The notes under the pieces are model-generated. The model made no database searches. It was given only the letters and a program-made list of their open reading frames with translations, and was not told the origin of the DNA. From a bacterium (GTDB taxonomy: Bacteria; Bacteroidota; Bacteroidia; Bacteroidales; Muribaculaceae): a stretch of DNA of 11,947 nucleotides. Position numbers and translations under genes: made by a program. Shown here piece after piece: positions 7,764 to 11,947 of the stretch. The stretch is taken from the NCBI GenBank assembly GCA_004559845.1, contig SFWW01000086.1:1-11947 (forward strand). Direction: 5' to 3'. Within the stretch, counting starts at the first letter, position 1. Every line of letters begins with the position of its first letter.

Positions 7764-7775
7764 CCCCCCCCCCCC
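7764..7775. repeat. Poly-C tract, 12 bases, downstream of lacI
   Basis: Twelve consecutive C residues lie 35 bp after the lacI-family stop in a C-rich stretch and are followed by TACAGG. The same junction, poly-C followed by TACA, recurs at 11731-11745. Such runs are prone to length change and to sequencing error. No gene is affected here. Confidence 0.8.
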
Positions 7776-7786
7776 TACAGGTGGCG

Positions 7787-7802
7787 ACATGCCTCGGCAT
7801 GT
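7787..7802. repeat. Hairpin ACATGCC-TC-GGCATGT
   Basis: A perfect 7-bp inverted repeat with a 2-base spacer lies 12 bp after the poly-C tract. No T-run follows, so it is not a standard intrinsic terminator, although it could protect the 3' end of the lacI transcript. Its TGCC/GGCA core and nearby CCCCTAC resemble the hairpin at 8938-8960. Confidence 0.5.
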
Positions 7803-7916
7803 AACCCGCCCAGCCGTCCCTTTGCTCCCGTTAATAATTCTTAATGGGTCGGTTTGCAACATCTTGGCTGTCAGCAATAGTTCCCTTAAAGTGACTAACC
7901 GACTTAGCTGTAACTT

Positions 7917-7948
7917 GTTGTTGCTATCAAGACAAAGAACTAACTTTG
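7917..7948 (+). promoter_or_regulatory. Promoter of the cupin gene
   Basis: TAACTTTG (7941-7948) is a full match to the Bacteroides -7 consensus. GTTG (7917-7920) is a three-of-four match to the -33 TTTG at a 20-bp spacing. The predicted start near 7954 gives a leader of about 27 nt before the cupin ATG. Confidence 0.65.
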
Positions 7949-7949
7949 T
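7932..7949. promoter_or_regulatory. Dyad ACAAAG-N6-CTTTGT over the cupin -7 box
   Basis: A perfect 6+6 inverted repeat with a 6-base spacer covers the whole -7 element (7941-7948). Its 18-bp size suits a winged-helix dimer. The nearest candidate is the HxlR-family regulator encoded directly after the cupin. Part of the symmetry comes from the CTTTG of the promoter itself, so chance is possible. Confidence 0.4.
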
Positions 7950-7980
7950 AGTGATTAAACAATAACAAAAGTTCCGTATT

Positions 7981-8376
7981 ATGAACCAAGCAGAATTACA
8001 GAAATCGTCCGACGGCTATAGTATCGCCACTGTCGGAAACATTGCCTCTTTTGAGGGGAAAGCATTCGTGAAAGACATTCTTAACACAACATCCATGGAA
8101 GTGTCGTTCGGCTCACTTGCACCCGGATGCACCGTACCCTTTTTCCATCATCACAAACAGAATGAGGAAGTGTATGTGGTGTTGAGCGGAGAAGGTGTGT
8201 TTATTCTCGACGGAAAAGAAGAACCTGTTGCTTCCGGCAGTATCGTCAGGGTTGCGCCGTCAGTGAGCCGCAACACCAAATGCACAGGCAGCACACCTTT
8301 GGTCTATATTTGCATCCAAGCCAAAGCCGGCTCGTTGCAACAATACACCATGGGCGATGGCGTTGTGGAGCAATAA
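7981..8376 (+). CDS. Single-domain cupin protein
   Basis: This is a 131-residue cytoplasmic protein with one cupin barrel and no signal peptide. Motif 1 is clear: Gly49, the run His56-His57-His58, Glu63 and Gly70 (PFFHHHKQNEEVYVVLSGEG), which would hold a metal ion. In motif 2 the usual PxGxxH reads PSVSRN (93-98), so the fourth metal ligand, normally His, is Asn98. It may bind metal with three ligands, or bind a small molecule without classical catalysis. It has its own promoter with a dyad over the -7 box and is followed 67 bp later by a HxlR-family regulator on the same strand. Such pairs often have the small enzyme or sensor under control of the regulator. The substrate cannot be told from the sequence. 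Confidence 0.85.
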   Translation: MNQAELQKSSDGYSIATVGNIASFEGKAFVKDILNTTSMEVSFGSLAPGCTVPFFHHHKQNEEVYVVLSGEGVFILDGKEEPVASGSIVRVAPSVSRNTKCTGSTPLVYICIQAKAGSLQQYTMGDGVVEQ

Positions 8377-8395
8377 CTCCCTTATACAGAAATCA

Positions 8396-8433
8396 TAACG
8401 TGAAAGACAATATTTTTTCTGCCTTTCACGTTA
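8396..8433. promoter_or_regulatory. 11-bp inverted repeat between cupin and hxlR
   Basis: TAACGTGAAAG (8396-8406) and CTTTCACGTTA (8423-8433) are perfect inverted copies separated by 16 bases that include a T6 run. The repeat fills most of the 67-bp gap before the HxlR-family gene. It could be an operator or an RNA hairpin that tunes expression of the second gene. No T-run follows the right arm, so it is not a normal terminator. Confidence 0.55.
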
Positions 8434-8443
8434 AATATTTGAT

Positions 8444-8827
8444 ATGGATAAACACAAATCTATCTGCTTGGGCGAAACTTTATTCCCCGATTGCCCCGTA
8501 CGCAACATCCTGGCGCGGGTAGGCGACAAATGGTCGCTCTTGCTGATGCACCAAATGATGCACCACCAAGAGCCTATGCGTTTCTCCAGCCTTAAAAAGG
8601 CCTTACCCGACATCTCTCAGAAGGTTTTGACATCTACATTAAGAAATCTTGAAGCCGATGGCTTCGTTGTGCGTAAGGTTTATGCTGAAGTGCCACCTCG
8701 CACCGAATACACGCTCACTCCACGTGCCCTTTCCTTTATGGCAGCCTGTCGCCCGATGGTGGAATGGGCCATCAACAATTTTGCGGCGATAATGAAAGAT
8801 AGGGTCAGAACGATTGAACATCAATGA
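8444..8827 (+). CDS. HxlR/DUF24-family winged-helix transcriptional regulator
   Basis: This 127-residue MarR-like winged-helix protein matches the HxlR family closely. It has CPVRNILARVGDKWSLLLM (17-35), RFSSLKKALPDISQKVLTST (46-65) with the recognition helix, LRNLEADGFVVRKVY (66-80), and the wing PPRTEYTLTPRA (84-95). The length is typical. Cys17 sits where family members such as YodB and HypR carry the cysteine that senses quinones, aldehydes or disulfide stress; Cys8 is a second, nearby cysteine. A thiol-responsive role is therefore plausible but inferred. It follows the cupin gene by 67 bp with an inverted repeat in the gap, and a strong terminator ends the unit. It probably regulates the cupin gene and itself. 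Confidence 0.92.
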   Translation: MDKHKSICLGETLFPDCPVRNILARVGDKWSLLLMHQMMHHQEPMRFSSLKKALPDISQKVLTSTLRNLEADGFVVRKVYAEVPPRTEYTLTPRALSFMAACRPMVEWAINNFAAIMKDRVRTIEHQ

Positions 8828-8888
8828 CCTTGCCTCCCGGATGCCCCGCCTTACCGCCTCGTTTCCGCCACTTGCCTCAAAATAAAAT

Positions 8889-8930
8889 CACCCTCCTTGC
8901 TAAAGAGCGCAAAGAGGGTGCTATTTTTTT
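8889..8930 (+). terminator. Bidirectional intrinsic terminator between hxlR and the convergent gene
   Basis: CACCCTC (8889-8895) pairs with GAGGGTG (8914-8920), and after one mismatch TTGC (8897-8900) pairs with GCAA (8909-8912) around an 8-nt loop. T7 follows at 8924-8930. On the minus strand the stem is followed by ATTTTATTTT, so it can also end the transcript of the convergent gene that stops at 8974. Confidence 0.85.
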
Positions 8931-8937
8931 GTTACCT

Positions 8938-8960
8938 CGGCATCGGTAGGGGAGATGCCG
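8938..8960. repeat. Hairpin CGGCATC-N9-GATGCCG
   Basis: A perfect 7-bp inverted repeat encloses the loop GGTAGGGGA, just past the terminator and 13 bp from the stop codon of the convergent gene. On the minus strand the loop reads TCCCCTACC, so it shares CCCCTAC and a TGCC/GGCA stem with the element downstream of lacI at 7771-7802. It may be a degenerate copy of the same intergenic element. Confidence 0.45.
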
Positions 8961-8973
8961 CAAGAAGTTGCTG

Positions 8974-9396
8974 TTATTTCAATTTTGCAATCAGCACATC
9001 ACCGTGACCGTCAATTTCAATCAGCGTGGATGCTGCCGGAATCAAGAGGGTTTCGCCTTCCGCAATGGTGGTTTCCTTGCCGGTGTTGTCGGTAATCACC
9101 ACTTTGCCGCTCACCCCTTGCAAGAGGGTGCAGTGATTCACGTGGTGGCGGTCTAATTCGTAGTGGTCGCCCACACTGATGGCTTCTGCTGCTTCAAAGT
9201 TGCTCACCTTGCCAATCAGCGCAGGCAACTGTTCCACTGCAGCATGGTGGTCGCCAAATAGGGAGGCACCGTATTTTTCTACCAATTGCGCAATGGTCAA
9301 TCCTTGGTCATCGCCCAAAGCCACCACCGGGGCGGAAGCACAACAACACGAGCATGATGCCAATTTCTCAAATTTGAAAGGACGTATGGGATTCAT
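8974..9396 (-). CDS. Truncated mannose-6-phosphate isomerase-like protein with Cys-rich N-terminus
   Basis: The product has 140 residues. Residues about 26-48 (ALGDDQGLTIAQLVEKYGASLFG) resemble the part of class I mannose-6-phosphate isomerases that precedes the catalytic barrel. Residues about 66-140 (FEAAEAISV, then LLQGVSGKVVITDNTGKE and ETLLIPAASTLIEI) resemble their C-terminal cupin domain. The intervening catalytic part, with the zinc ligands in the QVHPDD-type motif, is absent; normal bacterial enzymes have about 310-320 residues. The start (MNPIRPFKFEKLASCSCCCA) has four cysteines at 15, 17, 18 and 19, which is not usual for the family. Isomerase activity is therefore not expected. 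The frame is clean and is preceded by an excellent promoter, so it looks expressed. It may be a repurposed binding or regulatory remnant, or a decaying gene. Confidence 0.7.
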   Translation of the reverse strand: MNPIRPFKFEKLASCSCCCASAPVVALGDDQGLTIAQLVEKYGASLFGDHHAAVEQLPALIGKVSNFEAAEAISVGDHYELDRHHVNHCTLLQGVSGKVVITDNTGKETTIAEGETLLIPAASTLIEIDGHGDVLIAKLK

Positions 9397-9446
9397 AATT
9401 ATGGCGTAAAATAAAAGTTGATGTTGATATTTTTCTTGTTGAGGAG

Positions 9447-9462
9447 AGCTAAGCGGTTAGCT
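9447..9462 (-). promoter_or_regulatory. Hairpin in the leader of the isomerase-like gene
   Basis: AGCTAA and TTAGCT are perfect inverted copies around GCGG, lying within the predicted leader of about 78 nt and roughly 50 bp before the start codon. It could affect mRNA stability or translation. The stem is short and its role is uncertain. Confidence 0.3.
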
Positions 9463-9479
9463 TTCGAAAAAGGGTCGAG

Positions 9480-9511
9480 CAAAGTTATGAATTATTATCC
9501 ATATTTGCAAA
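9480..9511 (-). promoter_or_regulatory. Promoter of the isomerase-like gene
   Basis: On the minus strand TTTG (9511-9508) and TAACTTTG (9487-9480) match both Bacteroides promoter elements exactly, with a 20-bp spacer. Transcription should begin near 9474 and give a leader of about 78 nt. The -7 octamer is identical to that of the cupin promoter. Confidence 0.7.
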
Positions 9512-9875
9512 CATCTGATGAAGCAAATCGCCGAAAATTCACGGTTCTTTCATTTAAAACCGGATATGATTGCCCGCTTTTGTGGCGTGCAACGATAATA
9601 AAGCCGCCTTCGCCGAAATATAACCACGTTTACCACAAAAAAGCTACAGCATCGTATGGAAGGTATATCCATGCCAAGCGCCATCCTACCCAACCCCATC
9701 CCTCCAAACCTCACCAAATCAAGCAGCCGCTATCAAAATAAAGCCGTAAACGAAAGATCCGTGCAACAAAATTCATTTCTTGTCTGTTGCTGCCATTTCA
9801 TGCATTTTATTGTAGAAAAATGTTTGAATTTGAAACAAAATACGCCAAAATATTTTTATTTTAAATAAATTTTTA
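9512..9875. other. Intergenic stretch without a recognisable gene
   Basis: This lies between two divergent promoters. Short open frames on the plus strand here have no recognisable motifs, and their composition is low-complexity and rich in Lys, Pro and His, so I do not call them genes. The right part from about 9790 becomes AT-rich, as expected before a promoter. No RNA gene, repeat or mobile element is visible. Confidence 0.6.
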
Positions 9876-9883
9876 TAATTTTG
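9876..9883 (+). promoter_or_regulatory. Possible -7 element for the secreted-protein gene
   Basis: TAATTTTG is a full match to TAnnTTTG. At about 20 bp upstream only a T-rich sequence is found, not a clear TTTG. The predicted start near 9889 leaves a leader of about 58 nt before the ATG at 9948. Confidence 0.45.
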
Positions 9884-9947
9884 CCGTCGGATTAAATGAT
9901 TTGCCCTTATTTTTTTGTAGAATCTCATTTTTAAAATTTATAGCTAT

Positions 9948-11627
9948 ATGAAAAAGTTTACTTTTCTTTCTTTAGCCGTGGCGATGGCTGCCACTATGAG
10001 TGCATCCGGTATGATGCAAGGCAATGTGACTCGATTGCAGGGTCCGATGAAAAAGCAATGTTCTCTCCACGAACGTATCTCTAAATCCGCTGAAGGCGAT
10101 GTGCTCCAAGCCAAAATTGCCGGCAAGCGCGCTGTGCGCACCGCCGACACCGGCGAATCTCCCGTTTCCAATCCGCCGGCAGGCACCGTGTTCGAAAATA
10201 TGTATGTCACCTCTCAAGCCTACGGTTTGGGATGGGGCGATATTTATTATGAAGATGTGGACGGCGGTTTGGGTGGCGTCGACGTGGCCAACGATGGCTT
10301 CGTGTATGTGCAAGGCCCGCTCTCCCAAGCCTATGTGTGGGGGCTGGGCAAGCCGTGGATTAAATGCGAAAAGCAAACCGGCGACACCATTGTGATGCAC
10401 CTCCCCCAAGTGTATTGCATCGATGGCGGCGACCCCTATTACCTCTATCGTATGGCTTTCGATGAAGAAAACAGCACTTTCGTGACTGACTCTGTGAACC
10501 AAGACGTGAAATTTGTGTGGAAAGACAACACACTCACCCAAGCCGACGACGCTGTGATTGGCTTGTGCGACGCCACTGCCTCATGGTTCTACATGGCTGA
10601 CTGGAATATCTCCTACAAGGTGAACACCGATGTGCCACTGACCGTGCCGGAAGGTGCCACTAAGAGCCTGTATAAGATGACATTTAACAACGAGCCCAAA
10701 GATTTAACCGCTACATCCAGCACCATGGTGAATGCCTTTGCAGCCGGCTCCGACCTCTATATCGACCACATGGAAGACGGACTTGCCGACGCTGTGATTA
10801 AATGCTCCGTGAGCAATGGCAAGGTGACCGTGCCCACTCGTCAATACCTGGGTGCCGACGAAAACTACAACTCTCACGTGTATGTGCTCACCGGCGATGC
10901 CTTCGTTCAAACCCAAGGCGAATCTTCTTACTTCAATTATGAAGTTAAGCCTTCTATCGAAATGCCCATCTCTGAATCGGGCAATGGTTTCGCTGCCGCA
11001 TATCCCGCTTCTTTCATCGTGAATGCCGGACCCAACAGTCTCTACATCATTGCCGACATCGTGGCTCCGAGTTTCGAACAAATGGAAGACAATCCGATGA
11101 CGCCGGCCGACCCCGAATTCACCTCCGATGATATTCGCGTGAGCACCAACTTCCACGTGTTAAAATTCCTCATCCCCACTGTGGACGTGGAAGGTAAGGA
11201 ATTGAACATCAACAACCTCTACTACAATATTTACTACAACGACGCTCCCTACCAATTCACTCCCGAATTGTTTATCGGCTTCACCGAACCGATGACCGAC
11301 CTGCCATATTCGTTTGTAGATAGCTACTACGATGTGTATCTCAGCAGCAGCACCGGCAAGCACTCCATTTACTTCTACGATATGGGTTACAGCAAAGTGG
11401 GCGTGCAAAGCATCTACCGCGGTGGTGGTGAAGAACATCGCAGCAATGTGGTGTGGGTAAACAATCCCGCCACCTCTATCGCCGACGTGGCAGCATCTCC
11501 CGCCGTGAAGAGCGTTGACTACTTCAATTTGGCAGGCCAACGCATCAACGAACCCGCAGCAGGCGTTTGCATCAAGCGTGTGGTGTATGCCGATGGCACC
11601 ATCCAAGCTGAAAAAGTGGTGAAATAA
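9948..11627 (+). CDS. Secreted protein of unknown function with a Bacteroidales C-terminal tail
   Basis: This 559-residue protein starts with a Sec signal peptide (MKKFTFLSLAVAMAATMSAS, cleavage probably near residue 20). No lipobox cysteine is present, so it is not a lipoprotein. The body is rich in Asp, Tyr and Gly with beta-strand-like segments, for example NDGFVYVQGPLSQAYVWGLG and later DLYIDHMEDGLADAVIK. I recognise no catalytic motif. The last 53 residues (507-559) contain YFNLAGQRI and end in DGTIQAEKVVK, the tail seen on many secreted Prevotella and Muribaculaceae proteins and related to type IX secretion sorting domains. Surface or extracellular location is therefore likely. It has its own weakly supported promoter and a strong terminator, so it appears monocistronic. 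No link to the sus locus can be shown. Confidence 0.85.
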   Translation: MKKFTFLSLAVAMAATMSASGMMQGNVTRLQGPMKKQCSLHERISKSAEGDVLQAKIAGKRAVRTADTGESPVSNPPAGTVFENMYVTSQAYGLGWGDIYYEDVDGGLGGVDVANDGFVYVQGPLSQAYVWGLGKPWIKCEKQTGDTIVMHLPQVYCIDGGDPYYLYRMAFDEENSTFVTDSVNQDVKFVWKDNTLTQADDAVIGLCDATASWFYMADWNISYKVNTDVPLTVPEGATKSLYKMTFNNEPKDLTATSSTMVNAFAAGSDLYIDHMEDGLADAVIKCSVSNGKVTVPTRQYLGADENYNSHVYVLTGDAFVQTQGESSYFNYEVKPSIEMPISESGNGFAAAYPASFIVNAGPNSLYIIADIVAPSFEQMEDNPMTPADPEFTSDDIRVSTNFHVLKFLIPTVDVEGKELNINNLYYNIYYNDAPYQFTPELFIGFTEPMTDLPYSFVDSYYDVYLSSSTGKHSIYFYDMGYSKVGVQSIYRGGGEEHRSNVVWVNNPATSIADVAASPAVKSVDYFNLAGQRINEPAAGVCIKRVVYADGTIQAEKVVK

Positions 11628-11653
11628 CCCCTTTACACCAAATCTCGCATAAG

Positions 11654-11668
11654 TCGGGAATTTCCCGA
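11654..11668 (+). repeat. Short palindrome TCGGGAA-T-TTCCCGA
   Basis: A perfect 7+7 inverted repeat lies 27 bp after the stop codon, between the secreted-protein gene and its terminator. No T-run follows it. It may act as a 3' stabilising hairpin. Confidence 0.4.
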
Positions 11669-11684
11669 ATAAGCATATCACCGA

Positions 11685-11724
11685 GTGCGTGCTCCCTATC
11701 AAGAAGGGAACACGCACCCTTTTT
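11685..11724 (+). terminator. Intrinsic terminator of the secreted-protein gene
   Basis: GTGCGTG (11685-11691) pairs with CACGCAC (11711-11717). After one C/A mismatch, TCCCT (11693-11697) pairs with AGGGA (11705-11709) around a 7-nt loop. CC and then T5 follow (11720-11724). The stem is GC-rich and strong. Confidence 0.85.
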
Positions 11725-11730
11725 CTTACG

Positions 11731-11741
11731 CCCCCCCCCCC
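11731..11741. repeat. Poly-C tract, 11 bases, downstream of the terminator
   Basis: Eleven C residues are followed by TACAAAAACACAGCCCCC. The junction with TACA is the same as at the poly-C tract after lacI (7764-7779). It lies in noncoding sequence. Confidence 0.75.
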
Positions 11742-11776
11742 TACAAAAACACAGCCCCCACGCTATGCTATCTCAT

Positions 11777-11803
11777 CTATAGCCTCTATAGCTTCTATAG
11801 CTT
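11777..11803. repeat. Three tandem copies of a 9-bp unit CTATAGCYT
   Basis: The copies are CTATAGCCT (11777-11785), CTATAGCTT (11786-11794) and CTATAGCTT (11795-11803). Each contains the palindrome CTATAG. CGCTATGCTATCT just upstream (11761-11773) looks like a decayed extension. Confidence 0.7.
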
Positions 11804-11947
11804 GCGCCAACCCGCCATCGGTTCTTCCTCAAAAATGAATCATCCGTGCCTTTCTATATATAATGTGTGCAATGAAATGAGAAAAAGTGTGAAATTCCAC
11901 CATTTTTTTGCCTCAAATTTTTGCTTTTCTCCGCAATGTTTGCTAAA
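11804..11947. other. AT-rich end of window without a recognisable gene
   Basis: Together with the terminator and repeats before it, the 320 bases after the secreted-protein gene carry no coding region that I can support. The end is T-rich, with several TTTG-like words and one seven-of-eight match to a -7 box (AATGTTTG, 11935-11942), but no TTTG at the right distance. A promoter for a gene beyond the window is possible. Confidence 0.5.

Noticed and set aside
7848..7903. Inverted repeat GTCGGTT / AACCGAC upstream of the cupin gene.
   Set aside because: The arms are only 7 bp and 42 bases apart, which is easily a chance match. The tighter dyad at 7932-7949 is a better operator candidate.
8434..8441. 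AATATTTG as a -7 box for hxlR.
   Set aside because: It lies directly before the ATG at 8444, so transcription would begin after the start codon.
9418..9868. Open frames of 107 and 70 codons on the plus strand in the gap before the secreted-protein gene.
   Set aside because: They overlap each other and a good minus-strand promoter, have no recognisable motif, and are rich in Lys, Pro, His and Ser as expected of noncoding DNA.
1..11947. CRISPR arrays, insertion sequences, integrases, tRNA or rRNA genes, or phage modules.
   Set aside because: None is visible: no spaced direct repeats, no transposase or recombinase motifs and no RNA gene signatures.

Overview
The window comes from the chromosome of a gut-type Bacteroidota, order Bacteroidales; Muribaculaceae or Prevotellaceae-like is my best guess. 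The evidence is a SusC/SusD/SusE-type outer-membrane glycan uptake locus, surface lipoproteins with acidic residues after the lipidated cysteine, several promoters of the Bacteroides form (TTTG, about 20 bp, TAnnTTTG), weak or absent Shine-Dalgarno sequences, and a secreted protein with the C-terminal tail common in these families. I could run no database search; family calls rest on motifs and remembered homologues.

Left part (1-6330, minus strand): an operon-like series in the order susC, susD, susE, then a fourth gene that runs off the left edge and starts a SusE/SusF-like lipoprotein. The gaps are 42, 65 and 27 bp. SusD resembles the starch-binding SusD of Bacteroides thetaiotaomicron, and SusE has that protein's usual length and two carbohydrate-binding-like modules, so an alpha-glucan is the likely substrate. 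The susC reading frame is broken at its 5' end: an intact signal peptide (6109-6189) meets a TAG stop, and the rest of SusC follows in another frame without the first strands of its N-terminal domain.

Middle (6190-7729): the divergent intergenic region and a LacI/GalR-family regulator that probably controls the sus operon and itself. This region holds a plus-strand promoter, a near-perfect LacI-type operator over its -33 element, and an intrinsic terminator between the promoter and lacI. These imply a short leader RNA of about 110 nt or attenuation of lacI.

Right of centre (7730-9511): a small cupin gene with its own promoter and a dyad over its -7 box, followed by a HxlR/DUF24-family regulator with a possible redox cysteine. 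A bidirectional terminator separates these from a convergent 140-residue protein. That protein looks like a mannose-6-phosphate isomerase lacking its catalytic centre, has a Cys-rich N-terminus, and has an excellent promoter of its own.

Right end (9512-11947): a gene-free stretch, then a 559-residue secreted protein of unknown function, a strong terminator, a poly-C tract that shares CCCCTACA with one downstream of lacI, and a small 9-bp tandem repeat.
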